Source: Streptococcus macacae NCTC 11558
Lineage (GTDB): Bacteria; Bacillota; Bacilli; Lactobacillales; Streptococcaceae
Reading direction: 5' to 3'
Assembly (NCBI RefSeq): GCF_000187995.2
Contig: NZ_AEUW02000001.1
Span: forward strand, 682,001 to 746,000
Length of the DNA: 64,000 nucleotides
A model generated the notes under the pieces. The model was not told the origin of the DNA, ran no database searches, and was given only the letters and a program-made list of their open reading frames with translations. Positions 37,918-47,029 of this stretch are shown here, piece by piece. Position numbers and translations under genes: made by a program. Numbering within the stretch: position 1 is the first letter of the stretch; the number at the start of each line of letters is the position of its first letter.

Positions 37918-38271
37918 CTATGGTAAGCTCTGAGTAATTGTTGAACAACGGACATATTTTTTGGTTAAACTTAATATTAAAAAGTCATAGATAATTGGTT
38001 CATCTGGCAATTCTAGAGACACAAAATAACTATAAAGCCTGTTTCCCAACTCTTTAACTATCTCAGAGCATTCTTCTCTCTTGTACAACTCTGAATAAAT
38101 ATCGTCCAAGTTCTCACTTTTTATTTGTAATTCTACACTCGAAAGAAGTTCTCCTAGATTTAATTTTTTCAATAACCCATTCATCACAGAGGAACTTTTT
38201 CCGTTTTTATCACCCTTTGGAATTGCAACAATAGTAGCACCAGCTCCAAGTATTACTGTATGTGACTTCAT
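37918..38271 (-). pseudogene. SIR2-like protein, N-terminal remnant
   Basis: 117 residues beginning with a Rossmann-type glycine motif TVILGAGAT, then LDDIYSELYKREEC and LPDEPIIYDFLILSLTKK. I recognise this pattern from SIR2-like NAD-binding proteins, in which the next segment should be an ATFNWDP-type motif. Here the sequence changes abruptly to YVRCSTITQSLP and stops, so the gene is truncated or frameshifted. SIR2-like proteins often act in phage defence by degrading NAD; this copy would be inactive. Confidence 0.55.
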
Positions 38272-38406
38272 AAAATCCTCCTAAGAATCTTTTACCTATA
38301 TTATATCACTAGGTTAATCATTTTCTCTACTTTGATGGCGAGGTAATTGCTATTGTATTTTTTTAGGAATATTTTATATCATGCAAAATATCACTTCCTC
38401 TAACAA

Positions 38407-38655
38407 CTAAGCTTCTGTTGCCAGCTTCCATGAAAGAGCTTCTTTTCTTGTTGTGATAAAATCACGGTAAATACCTGCTTGCTGTGCTAAGTCGTCATGC
38501 TTGCCTTACTGTACAATACGTCCCTGATCAAGAATGATGATTTGGTCATCATTTTCAACTGTTTTCAGACGATGGGCGATCATGATAATGGTTTTATTCT
38601 CAATCAATTCATCAATAGCTGTCATGAGTTCTGCTTCATTTTCAGAATAGGATCT
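38407..38655 (-). pseudogene. ABC exporter remnant, C-terminal end
   Basis: On the minus strand the remnant reads ENEAELMTAIDELIENKTI, MIAHRLKTVEND and ILDQGRIVQ, then a TAG stop in place of an expected residue before GKHDDLAQQAGIYRDF, and a second stop at 38407. These are the H-loop and C-terminus of a lipid/peptide ABC exporter. Everything upstream of the D-loop is missing. A 9-base inverted repeat (AGAATAGGA / TCCTATTCT) lies at its broken edge. Confidence 0.75.
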
Positions 38656-38766
38656 TCCTATTCTAAAACCTAAAAATTGAGATCTGCCTGTTGCTTCATG
38701 AAAGTCTTTTCGATAAGATAGATTTGTAAGCCTTGCAACCTTATTTAGAAAAGGGAGAGAAATTTT

Positions 38767-39630
38767 GTGAAGAAAAAAATTACTGTAATCGGTCTGGCTC
38801 TTCTTGTCATAGGTTTGGGGATTTTTGGCTGGCGGGTTTGGCAGAGACAGAAAGCCAGCAAGAAGCTAGTTCATAAACCCATTCCTACCCTCTTTTTCCA
38901 CGGGGGCTTTAGTTCCTATCATGCAGAAGAACATATGGTCAATGCCGCCAAGAATGCTGGTGTGACCAATAACGTTGCCATTGCTTTTGTTGACGAAAAA
39001 GGAAAGGTAACGCTCAAAGGAAGGCTCAAAAAGGATGTTAAAAATCCTATTGTCATGGTCAACTTTGAAAAACATTTCAGCACTATGTTTGAGATGCGAG
39101 GGCAGTATGCGACCAATGTCGTTAAAAAGCTGCAGAAGGTCTATAAGTTTAAACAAGTCAATATGGTTGGCCATTCTTTTGGCAATATCGCTATTCTCCA
39201 CTATATGTTGCAAAATGGTCAAAACAAGGCCCTGCCTCGGGTCCATAAATATGTTGGAATTGCCGGTCATTATGCTGGACTCAGCTTTGATAATCGTCAG
39301 CTCCCGGATGCTATCATGCTCCCCAAAGGGTTAAAGATTGATGCTCAAGGTAAGCCTAATAAAATGAATGCTAGCTACCAAGAACTAACCAAATTAAGAG
39401 AGACTTATCCCAAGAATCAGGTACAAATCCTTAATTTAATGGGAGATATCGGTGACCATTCAGACGGACGGGTCCCAAATGCAGCGACCCAATCGCTCAG
39501 GTATCTAGTTTCGCCCTTTGCCAAATCCTATGAGGAAAAAATCTTTACAGGTCCAAATGCCAGCCATTCTAAACTCCACAGCAATCCAGAAGTTGATGAG
39601 GACTTAATTGCTTTTCTCTGGGGCAGGTAA
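38767..39630 (+). CDS. DUF915 alpha/beta hydrolase, membrane anchored
   Basis: A 287-residue protein from a GTG start with GGGAGAG upstream. An N-terminal signal anchor spans about 5-24. The rest is an alpha/beta hydrolase of the DUF915 cell-surface group: LFFHGGFSSYHAEEHM near residue 43 and the nucleophile in MVGHSFGN near residue 136. Substrate unknown, acting outside the membrane. It lies at the right border of the accessory island. Confidence 0.82.
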   Translation: MKKKITVIGLALLVIGLGIFGWRVWQRQKASKKLVHKPIPTLFFHGGFSSYHAEEHMVNAAKNAGVTNNVAIAFVDEKGKVTLKGRLKKDVKNPIVMVNFEKHFSTMFEMRGQYATNVVKKLQKVYKFKQVNMVGHSFGNIAILHYMLQNGQNKALPRVHKYVGIAGHYAGLSFDNRQLPDAIMLPKGLKIDAQGKPNKMNASYQELTKLRETYPKNQVQILNLMGDIGDHSDGRVPNAATQSLRYLVSPFAKSYEEKIFTGPNASHSKLHSNPEVDEDLIAFLWGR

Positions 39631-39676
39631 AGCTAGCCAAGTTTGTTAGGTTGCTAATAGCCAAAGCTACGAAAAA

Positions 39677-39730
39677 GGGAGTGGGAAAGAACCCAAAAAT
39701 TGAAAATTTTGGTTCATATTCCCACCCCCG
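39677..39730. terminator. Inverted repeat, terminator-like, after the DUF915 gene
   Basis: GGGAGTGGGAA and AACC on the left pair with GGTT and TTCCCACCCCC on the right. Such GAGTGGGAA / TTCCCACTC hairpins recur between streptococcal genes. The following 160 bases hold no supported gene. Confidence 0.6.
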
Positions 39731-39896
39731 CACAGTTATCTGAGTTTTCCGCTTTGGCCTTGCGGCAAAAAGAAAATCAGTCAACCGCTGCGCCAAGCGT
39801 TTACTTCAAAACAGGAATACCGGACGAGTTTTTGCCTACTCTCTTATAAAGCTGCTAAATTCTTGGAGATTAGCAGCCAATATTTTCAAAGAAAAG

Positions 39897-40637
39897 CTAA
39901 TCTTGAGGGACATAGGCAATTGCCCTGACTGGTGAACCTGTCGCTTTTTCCCAATGCGGATAAGCAATCGCAATCAGACTCCCTGTCGCTGGTACTTGAT
40001 CAAGGTTAGCTAAGACCTCTAATTGGTAAATACCTTGTTCTAGCAAATAATATTCTTCAGCTAATTTTCCATTTTTAGCAGCTGCCTGACCGCTATCTGT
40101 ATCAAAAGTTTCATGTCCTACTGCTTTTACTTGGCGCTCATGGATTAAGAATTCTAAAGCCTCATGGCTCCAGCCGGGCGTTTGCTGAACGCCTAAGTCG
40201 TCAAGATTTCTAAATTGATCCTGATTGGGCCAGCGCTTTGACCAGTCACTGCGAAAAGCTACAAAACTGCCTGCTGCAATCTGACCGTTTTCTTTCTCAA
40301 AGGCAAGAATATCAGCTTTAGTGAGTTCAATATTTGGATTTTCAGCTACTTCTTGTGATTTATCGATGACATAAAGCGGTAAAAGCAGATCCTCCAGAGG
40401 GAGCTCGTCTAACCAAGCACCTCCCTCAACAAAATGGACGGGCGCATCAATATGGGTTCCATACTGTCCAACAACAGTGAATTGCTGAACATGAAAACCG
40501 TCTTTTAAAGTGAAAATATCCTTTTTCTCCAAAGGAGGCAGTAAAGGAAAACGGGGGCTGTCTTCTGTTATTTGATGAGTCAAATCAACTATTTTTGCAG
40601 ATTTTAAGGCGAGGTAAGCTTCATTAAGATTTGTCAT
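39897..40637 (-). CDS. Cyclase / kynurenine formamidase-like hydrolase
   Basis: A 246-residue protein with the metal-binding motif GTHIDAPVHF (HxxxD-type) near residue 60 of the putative cyclase family and the late SVGHETFD-like sequence AVGHETFDTDS. Members hydrolyse amide or ester bonds, for example N-formylkynurenine; the substrate here is unknown. It lies 12 bases downstream of the sulfhydrylase gene in one operon. Confidence 0.82.
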   Translation of the reverse strand: MTNLNEAYLALKSAKIVDLTHQITEDSPRFPLLPPLEKKDIFTLKDGFHVQQFTVVGQYGTHIDAPVHFVEGGAWLDELPLEDLLLPLYVIDKSQEVAENPNIELTKADILAFEKENGQIAAGSFVAFRSDWSKRWPNQDQFRNLDDLGVQQTPGWSHEALEFLIHERQVKAVGHETFDTDSGQAAAKNGKLAEEYYLLEQGIYQLEVLANLDQVPATGSLIAIAYPHWEKATGSPVRAIAYVPQD

Positions 40638-40649
40638 AGCTAGTCTCCT

Positions 40650-41930
40650 TTAGATTTTATGAAGTGCTAAGTTTAGGTCTTCTATTAAATCATCGGCATT
40701 TTCAAGCCCAATGGAAAGGCGAATTTGTTCGGGTTCAATACCGCAGGCTCGCAAATCCTTTTCATCCATCTGGCCATGGGTTGTCGTTGCCGGATGAATA
40801 ACTAAGGACTTAGCATCAGCAACATTAGCTAGATCAGAGAAAATCTCAAGGCTGTCAATGACCTTACGGGCTGCATCTGAGCCGCCTGACACATTGAAAG
40901 TAAAGATAGAGCCGGCGCCTTTTGGTAAATACTTTTGCGCTAGTCCATAATAAGGACTTGATGGCAAACTAGCATAGTTTACTTTTGTCACTTTAGAATG
41001 ATTTCCCAAATAGTGAGCAATCTTTTTTGCATTTTCAACATGACGTTCAACGCGAAGGGACAAGGTTTCCAAACCTTGCAGCAAAAGGAAAGCATTAAAC
41101 GGGGAAAGGCAGGCACCTGTATCACGCAGCAGCTGTGTACGTACGGCAGTCACAAAAGCTGCTTTGCCAATATCGCGTGTGTAACTAATATCATGATAAG
41201 ATGGGTCTGGTTCGACAAATTGTGGGAATTTTCCAGATCTTTCCCAATCAAAATTGCCAGAATCCACAATGACACCGCCGATAGAAGTTCCGTGTCCGCC
41301 GATAAATTTAGTCGCAGAATGAACAGCAATATCAACACCATAAGAGAAAACGTTAATTAAATAAGGTGTGCCAAAAGTATTGTCAATAACTAAAGGAATA
41401 GCATGACGATGGGCAATGTCAGCTAGTTTTTCAAGATCAGCAACATTTCCCAAAGGATTTCCCAATGTTTCAGCAAGAAGAAATTTCGTATTAGCTTGAA
41501 TAGCTGCTTCAATTTGAGAAAAATCAGCTACATCAACAAAACTCGTCGTAATCCCATAGCGAGGCAGCGTTTCTTTAAGGAGATTAAAAGTTCCGCCATA
41601 AACCGTTGTCGCTGACACAATGTGATCTCCAGCATGCGCCAATGCCAAAGCTGTATAAGTCACCGCTGCCATACCAGAAGCTGTCGCCAGTGCACCGACA
41701 CCTCCTTCCAAAGCAGCCATTCGCTCTTCAAAGACTGCTGTGGTTGGATTGGTAATCCGTGTGTAAATATTGCCAGGTGTGCGAAGAGCAAAAGAGTCTT
41801 CAGCATCTTGGGCATCATTAAAGACATAGGATGTGGTTTGATAAATAGGTACAGCACGCGATTTTGTCGTAGGATCAGCAGTCTGTCCAGCATGTAATTG
41901 CAAAGTTTCAAAAGAAAATTCTCGAGTCAT
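40650..41930 (-). CDS. O-acetylhomoserine sulfhydrylase
   Basis: A 426-residue PLP enzyme of the Cys/Met metabolism family. The PLP lysine is in HSATKFIGGHGT near residue 209; the N-terminal FETLQLHAGQ and the insertion SGKFPQFVEPDPSYH are typical of O-acetylhomoserine (thiol)-lyases rather than cystathionine enzymes. It makes homocysteine from O-acetylhomoserine and sulfide in methionine synthesis. A LysR-type inverted repeat lies about 75 bases upstream. Confidence 0.9.
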   Translation of the reverse strand: MTREFSFETLQLHAGQTADPTTKSRAVPIYQTTSYVFNDAQDAEDSFALRTPGNIYTRITNPTTAVFEERMAALEGGVGALATASGMAAVTYTALALAHAGDHIVSATTVYGGTFNLLKETLPRYGITTSFVDVADFSQIEAAIQANTKFLLAETLGNPLGNVADLEKLADIAHRHAIPLVIDNTFGTPYLINVFSYGVDIAVHSATKFIGGHGTSIGGVIVDSGNFDWERSGKFPQFVEPDPSYHDISYTRDIGKAAFVTAVRTQLLRDTGACLSPFNAFLLLQGLETLSLRVERHVENAKKIAHYLGNHSKVTKVNYASLPSSPYYGLAQKYLPKGAGSIFTFNVSGGSDAARKVIDSLEIFSDLANVADAKSLVIHPATTTHGQMDEKDLRACGIEPEQIRLSIGLENADDLIEDLNLALHKI

Positions 41931-42003
41931 AGGCCTTCTCCTTCTTTAAATAGTTTTATTCTACTCCATTAGCCAGCAAATGGCTATTTTCTTTTTATTA
42001 TCT

Positions 42004-42023
42004 TAAGCTATAGTTATCGCTTA
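42004..42023 (-). promoter_or_regulatory. Possible LysR-type site upstream of the sulfhydrylase gene
   Basis: TAAGC and GCTTA arms separated by 10 bases, an interrupted dyad of the LysR type. Methionine and cysteine genes of streptococci are often controlled by LysR proteins (MetR/MtaR, CmbR). The site is short and could be chance. Confidence 0.3.
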
Positions 42024-42069
42024 TATCAAACATGCAAAGGCTGGATGTCCCTTAGAGGATAAGAAAAAT

Positions 42070-42109
42070 AAAGAGACTGAAACATTTCCATTGTCGTTTC
42101 AATCTCTTC
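42070..42109 (-). terminator. Terminator of the efe-tat operon
   Basis: GAGATTGAAAC and GTTTCAGTCTC form a stem on the minus strand followed by TTTATTTTTC. It lies just beyond the tatA stop codon. Confidence 0.75.
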
Positions 42110-42115
42110 AAAATA

Positions 42116-42295
42116 TTATTTTTTATTCTCTTCATCCTTTTTTTCTTCATCTGACGATAAGGACTTTTTAAATTCTGTAATCATTTTTCCGATTGATGCG
42201 CCTACTTCTGGAAGTTTTTGGGGACCAAAAATAAGAAGCGCTGCAATTAAAATAACAATAATGCCTGGTAAACCGATATCTCTAAGAATTCCCAT
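42116..42295 (-). CDS. tatA: Sec-independent translocase subunit TatA
   Basis: A 59-residue protein with one N-terminal membrane helix, the FGPQKLPEVG hinge motif and a charged amphipathic tail: a typical TatA. I use the ATG at 42295 with AGAGG upstream; a longer frame would add residues inside tatC. It overlaps tatC by 14 bases. With TatC it forms a minimal Gram-positive Tat system, whose likely local substrate is EfeB. Confidence 0.9.
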   Translation of the reverse strand: MGILRDIGLPGIIVILIAALLIFGPQKLPEVGASIGKMITEFKKSLSSDEEKKDEENKK

Positions 42296-43004
42296 TTTTT
42301 CTACCTCTCTTTCTTTCAATCAAACTACTTAAGAATATACTCATTTCATAAATCAATAGCAAAGGCACAGACATCAGCAAATCACTGACTAAATCTGCAG
42401 GCGTTAAAATGACAGCTAAAACAATCAAAATAAAATAAGCGTATCTGCGATACTTTTTTAAAAATCCCGAGGACAAAAGACCTAAAGACGTTAAAAAAGC
42501 GACAAGGACCGGCAACTCAAATACAAAAGCTAAAGGTAAACTTGTATATAAAACAAAAGAGATATAATTCTGTGCTGTTATCTGGGTCTTAAAAAGATTG
42601 TCCCCTAAAGACAGCAAAACCTTTAAGAGCGATGGAGTCACCAGAAAAAAGCCAAAGGCTAAACCTGCCATAAAACACAGAAAAACAGCAGGAACGTACA
42701 GTAAAAGCAGATTTGCTTCCTTCTTTTTTAGGGCCGGCTTTATATAAAGCCAAATCTGATAAGATGCAAAAGGAATAGTGAAGCTGATAGCAGATAGATT
42801 TGCTAAAGAAATGTATATCCACAAAATATCATTGGGCCCAAGCACCAACAGTTTTTGATGAAATTGGCTGGTTAAAAAACGATAAATAATAGGTGCCCAA
42901 ACAAAACTAAGGCAAAAACTCAGCAAGAAGAAAGCAAGAAGATAGATTAATCTTTTGCGCAGCTCCTGCAAATGTTCAATAACCGTTTCCTCTTTTTTAT
43001 CCAT
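42282..43004 (-). CDS. tatC: Sec-independent translocase subunit TatC
   Basis: A 240-residue protein with six predicted membrane helices and the TatC signature EHLQELRKRL at the N-terminus, which recognises twin-arginine signals. Start at the ATG at 43004, with AGAGGC upstream; this overlaps the end of efeU by eight bases. It is co-transcribed with the iron-uptake genes, so it is dedicated to, or at least co-regulated with, EfeB export. Confidence 0.92.
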   Translation of the reverse strand: MDKKEETVIEHLQELRKRLIYLLAFFLLSFCLSFVWAPIIYRFLTSQFHQKLLVLGPNDILWIYISLANLSAISFTIPFASYQIWLYIKPALKKKEANLLLLYVPAVFLCFMAGLAFGFFLVTPSLLKVLLSLGDNLFKTQITAQNYISFVLYTSLPLAFVFELPVLVAFLTSLGLLSSGFLKKYRRYAYFILIVLAVILTPADLVSDLLMSVPLLLIYEMSIFLSSLIERKRGRKNGNS

Positions 43005-44703
43005 TATTTTCTTGCCTCTTTTGATAAAAATGAATAGCAATAATAATGACTACAAAAATTACCTGAGCAGTTAAGGTCTCTATAGTTGGATAAATACCTA
43101 GCCAATCAACAGTCGCTATAGCAGGACTGACATGGGTTGGCAGAGCATTAGTTAATTGGAGAGCATGGATGCTGACCCCTAGCATCTTGAAAGCCAAAAT
43201 GTAAATCGTCCAAGTCAGTAACTGAAAAACACGGTGAATAGGAATTTTTTCAGATGATTTAATAAATACAAAAGCTAACATCATTAAAATCAGAACTGCC
43301 GCTAAAATCCCTAACAACAAATTTTGAAGACTGATATTGGGTAAAATTCCGACGTAAAAAAGAATGGTTTCTGCCCCTTCTCGGAAAACAGCCAAAAAAC
43401 TAAGAGCAAACATGGAGACAAAACTTCCAGTAGACATCACAAGGTTCAGTTGTTTTTCCATATAATTCTGCCAGGCAGATATATTGGCTTTACTGTGAAG
43501 CCAGACGCCAACCCCTATCATCATAAAGACTGCGAAAATACCGACAGCCCCTTCTAGCATTTCGCGATTATTACCCGAAGTTAAAGCTGGGAAAAGAAAC
43601 TGCAGCATGATAGCTGTAACCACACTGGCCAATACACCAAGAGCAGCTCCCAAATAAACCCATTTGAGTCCTCTCTTTTGCTTAGAGGCCTTAAGCGTTC
43701 CAATTAAGGCTAAAACTATCAGCAAAGCTTCAACACCTTCACGTAAAAGAATGAGCATGGCATCTATAAAACTGTAAGATCCCGAATTGAGAACAGCTTT
43801 TAATTCACTGATAAGATTTTTAAGTTCTTTTTGATATTTTTTATCATGACCACGCGCCATGATAATCGGTGTTTGGCTTTCAACTTTAGTATAAAGAGCT
43901 GAACTGCGTGTGCTGACTTCTCCTTCAAAGGTTGTCCAATTGGTGATGAAAAGTTTCATTTTTTGCTCACCTTTAGCTGTATCGCCATCTGAAAAAGCAT
44001 CATAAGCTTCTTCCAGCACTTTAATGCCTTGATTTAAACTCTTTATCTCACTTGTTTGATTGGCTTTTTTACCTGTCATAAACTGATCTAAAGCCACTCG
44101 TACCTCTTTTAAATGAGACAGTATCGTTTTTTGCTTAACAGGCTGTACTTCCATAGAAGCTCTCAAAAAGCTCATAGCTGTTTCAATAGTACCGTAATGT
44201 CCGCCTTCAGTATTTCGCACGATAGCTTCGTTGCGCGTCCAAACAGAATTATATTTTAAATACTCACGCTTCATAGCCTCGACATTCCCAGTCCTAATGA
44301 CCCTTTCCAATTTAGCAAGAGCGGGATAAACCTTTTCTTTAAATTTTTTCTTCTCTGCCTTGGTATCCACTGGATTTTGTTCTTTTTCAAATGCCACTAA
44401 TTTTTCTGACAGACCCTTTAGCGCTTTTGAAGTCACTTTATGAGAGGCGGCTAATTCTTTGAGTTCTTTGGTTACTTTCTTACCTGCCTTGGAATCGGCA
44501 TTTTTTTGTACTGAAAATTCCTGCTCTGCTTCTTTTAAAATCTTATGCGCCTTGGTCTGATCATTTTGTTCAACTGCTGTTTGAGCATCTGTAATTTTAA
44601 TAAAAAGCTGGCTGTAAGTATCCGCTTTAACAGGATTAGCGATAAAAAGACCCAGAAAAAGAAAGAGAAGAAAGAGACTTTTATTCAAATAATTTTTGAC
44701 CAA
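42997..44703 (-). CDS. efeU: Iron permease EfeU (FTR1 family) with extracellular domain
   Basis: A 568-residue protein. A signal peptide (1-27) is followed by a roughly 290-residue extracellular helical domain. Then comes a seven-helix FTR1 permease with the two iron motifs LREGVEALLI near residue 313 and FREGAETILF near 443. It imports iron across the membrane with EfeO and EfeB. Overlaps efeB by 23 bases and tatC by eight. Confidence 0.9.
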   Translation of the reverse strand: MVKNYLNKSLFLLFLFLGLFIANPVKADTYSQLFIKITDAQTAVEQNDQTKAHKILKEAEQEFSVQKNADSKAGKKVTKELKELAASHKVTSKALKGLSEKLVAFEKEQNPVDTKAEKKKFKEKVYPALAKLERVIRTGNVEAMKREYLKYNSVWTRNEAIVRNTEGGHYGTIETAMSFLRASMEVQPVKQKTILSHLKEVRVALDQFMTGKKANQTSEIKSLNQGIKVLEEAYDAFSDGDTAKGEQKMKLFITNWTTFEGEVSTRSSALYTKVESQTPIIMARGHDKKYQKELKNLISELKAVLNSGSYSFIDAMLILLREGVEALLIVLALIGTLKASKQKRGLKWVYLGAALGVLASVVTAIMLQFLFPALTSGNNREMLEGAVGIFAVFMMIGVGVWLHSKANISAWQNYMEKQLNLVMSTGSFVSMFALSFLAVFREGAETILFYVGILPNISLQNLLLGILAAVLILMMLAFVFIKSSEKIPIHRVFQLLTWTIYILAFKMLGVSIHALQLTNALPTHVSPAIATVDWLGIYPTIETLTAQVIFVVIIIAIHFYQKRQENNG

Positions 44704-45922
44704 TGTAGCCTCCTTTTTCTATGCCTCCAAAACAGGCAAAGAGCCCGCTTCCGATATGAGTGATATATTCATTTAGCTTATCTACTGATCCTAACGATTT
44801 TTGAACCGTTACAAAATTTTCAGGATCCTTTTGAAAAGAGATAAAAAGCAGACCTGCTTCAAACTGTCCTGTCTTATCATTGATACCGTCTGCATATGAA
44901 TAAGAACGCCTAAAGAGCTTAACACCTGTGCGGTTGGCTAGGCTGACATGGGAATCAATAGGCATGATATAGTCTCCGTTTTCATCTTTTTCATCCCATT
45001 TAAAATCATCAAATTCATTCTTTTTACCAAAGGGAGCACCGCTTTCCTTATAACGGCCAAAAGTCTTTTCCTGTTCATTAAGATTGGTACGATCCCATGT
45101 TTCCAAATGCATACGAATGCGGCGAACAGCCATAAAAGTTCCTCCTTGCAGCCAGTCTTTGTGGTTATACCAGATGACATCATCAAACTCTTCTTCCTTA
45201 GTTGCATTTGCTGTACCATCTTTAAAACCAAAGAGATTGCGCGGTGTTTCTTTGCGATCACCAATAGCTGCAAAGCCAGACTGGCTCCATTTCATAGTGA
45301 CCACACCCCGGCCAACACGAATCAGATTTCTAGCTGCATGAAAAGCTACCTGTTCATCATCAGCACAGGCCTGAATAACGATATCTCCTCCTGTATACTG
45401 TTCCTCTAGCTGCTGGCCTGAAAAAGCTGGAAAGTCCTTGAAAAGAGCCATTTCTTTATCTTTTAATTTCAGTTTTTTGAGAAAAGAACGGCTGATACCA
45501 AAAGTCACTGTTAAGCGATAAGGATTTAAACCCAAGGCCTCACCAGTATCTTTGGGCGGCAGGTAAGCATTGGAAGATTCTTTGGTAACTTTTTGCCCCT
45601 GCATCAACTGCTCAGTATAAGCTGTCCAATCCTTAAACAGTTTAATCACTTCTTCTCTTTTCGTAGAAGCTAGATCAAGAACGACAAAATAAATATTCTT
45701 TTGCATATAAGTCGTTATGCCGGCCTGATGTTTTCCATAAAACGAAATTTCTTCCTTGCCAACAGCCTCATTGCTTTCTTTTTGAAACTGCGGATAAAGA
45801 AAGCTCCCTAAAAGCGAGCCGCCAACAAGAGCTCCTGCCCCCGTCATCCCTGCTTTCTTCAAAAATTCACGGCGGGAAATCTTTTTTTGAAGGGGACTTT
45901 TATTTTTTTCTTCTTCAACCAT
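44681..45922 (-). CDS. efeB: Tat-exported dye-decolourising heme peroxidase EfeB
   Basis: A 413-residue DyP-type peroxidase. The N-terminus carries a twin-arginine signal SRREFLKKAGMTGAGAL, showing Tat export. Family motifs are FGFKDGTAN near residue 225 (the GxxDG motif with distal Asp) and a heme-ligand His further on (DSHVS region). EfeB oxidises ferrous iron or acts on heme outside the membrane and feeds EfeU. Ten bases separate it from efeO. The Tat genes for its export lie at the end of the same operon. Confidence 0.92.
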   Translation of the reverse strand: MVEEEKNKSPLQKKISRREFLKKAGMTGAGALVGGSLLGSFLYPQFQKESNEAVGKEEISFYGKHQAGITTYMQKNIYFVVLDLASTKREEVIKLFKDWTAYTEQLMQGQKVTKESSNAYLPPKDTGEALGLNPYRLTVTFGISRSFLKKLKLKDKEMALFKDFPAFSGQQLEEQYTGGDIVIQACADDEQVAFHAARNLIRVGRGVVTMKWSQSGFAAIGDRKETPRNLFGFKDGTANATKEEEFDDVIWYNHKDWLQGGTFMAVRRIRMHLETWDRTNLNEQEKTFGRYKESGAPFGKKNEFDDFKWDEKDENGDYIMPIDSHVSLANRTGVKLFRRSYSYADGINDKTGQFEAGLLFISFQKDPENFVTVQKSLGSVDKLNEYITHIGSGLFACFGGIEKGGYIGQKLFE

Positions 45923-45931
45923 TGGTCCCTC

Positions 45932-46804
45932 CTATTCTAGAACAACTCCCATTTGTGACAAAGGTTCTCCTAATTTTGTCACAGCTTCTGATAATTCTTT
46001 AGTATTTGCCTTGCTTAATTTTGTGTAAGGTAGATAATTTTTATCATCTGTCATGTATTTATCTAACAGGCCATTTACCGTTTTGAAATGCTGTGTCAGA
46101 TTGCTGACAAGTTTGGCATTTTTCTTTTGTAAAACAGGTTTAAAGAGTTCAAATATCTTTTCAGCACCCTCAATATTAGCGCGGAAATCATACAAGTCCG
46201 TATGAGAGAAAACTTCTTCTTCACCAGTAATTTTACTGGTGGCTACTTCGTTAAGCAAGTCAACAGCACCAGTTGTCATTAAATCCGGAGTTACTTTAAC
46301 GGTCTGAACTTTTGCCTTTAGTTCTTTAATGTCATTGACTAATTGGCTGGCATATTTTTCAGTTCCTTTAGTTGTATTATCCTTCCAAAGGAAACGTTCA
46401 ATACGGTGAAAACCGGTCCAACCATTTTCCGAACCTTTTTCATCAACATAGTCAACTAGACGATAGTCAATTTTGACATCTAATTCCCCAAAACTTTCTG
46501 CGATAGGCTCTGAACGTTCATAAGTCATACGAATCAGTGGATAACGCTTTTTAGCTTCTGCTATATTTCCTTCATTTAACAGCTTGGCAAAAGCTTCCGT
46601 ATCCGTCAGCAGCTTTTCAATCTGTCCTTCTACAAAACGGCGGTATTTTTCTGTAATAGCTTTCAGCTCTTTCTTTTCTCCAGAACTTAAGCTTGTCTTT
46701 CCTCCTGATGACGTTGACGTCTGCTTGCTTTTTGAAGCAGAACAGGCTGTTAGCAATAAAAAGCTTAGAGCTAACAATGTATATAGTTTTGTATATTTTT
46801 TCAT
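45932..46804 (-). CDS. efeO: Iron-binding lipoprotein EfeO/EfeM
   Basis: A 290-residue lipoprotein with lipobox LLTAC near residue 21 and a peptidase-M75/imelysin-like EfeO domain; the conserved HxxE-type motif reads GFHRIERFLW near residue 140. It binds iron at the cell surface for EfeU. First gene of the operon, with a strong promoter and a PerR/Fur-like box upstream. Confidence 0.9.
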   Translation of the reverse strand: MKKYTKLYTLLALSFLLLTACSASKSKQTSTSSGGKTSLSSGEKKELKAITEKYRRFVEGQIEKLLTDTEAFAKLLNEGNIAEAKKRYPLIRMTYERSEPIAESFGELDVKIDYRLVDYVDEKGSENGWTGFHRIERFLWKDNTTKGTEKYASQLVNDIKELKAKVQTVKVTPDLMTTGAVDLLNEVATSKITGEEEVFSHTDLYDFRANIEGAEKIFELFKPVLQKKNAKLVSNLTQHFKTVNGLLDKYMTDDKNYLPYTKLSKANTKELSEAVTKLGEPLSQMGVVLE

Positions 46805-46852
46805 TATACAAAGATCTCCTTTTTAAGTATTGATTATAAAATAATCTCCTAC

Positions 46853-46881
46853 ATTATAAGCAAGATAAAGGCATTTGTAAA
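46853..46881 (-). promoter_or_regulatory. Promoter of the efe-tat operon
   Basis: On the minus strand TTTACA (46881-46876) and TATAAT (46858-46853) are separated by 17 bases. The transcript would begin about 40 bases before the efeO start. Confidence 0.75.
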
Positions 46882-46916
46882 TCATTTCTAAAGGAATTAT
46901 TAAATCTTTAGACAAA

Positions 46917-46931
46917 TTATAATCATTACAA
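46917..46931. promoter_or_regulatory. PerR/Fur-like box upstream of efeO
   Basis: TTATAATCATTACAA matches 14 of 15 positions of the PerR-box consensus TTATAATNATTATAA, which Fur boxes resemble. It lies about 36 bases upstream of the -35, so activation or partial repression is possible. It suggests iron or peroxide control. Confidence 0.6.
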
Positions 46932-47029
46932 AAATCATTCTAAATAAGCTTCTTTCCCCTTTTTACTTCTAAAAAATGATGATTTAATATAAATCACTCA
47001 GATTGAAGATAAAGTCTTCTTTTGAGACG

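Noticed and set aside
39730..39896. Possible gene between the DUF915 hydrolase and the cyclase
   Set aside because: Frames have no start with a ribosome site and no recognisable family; the region looks like a repeat-derived intergenic stretch.
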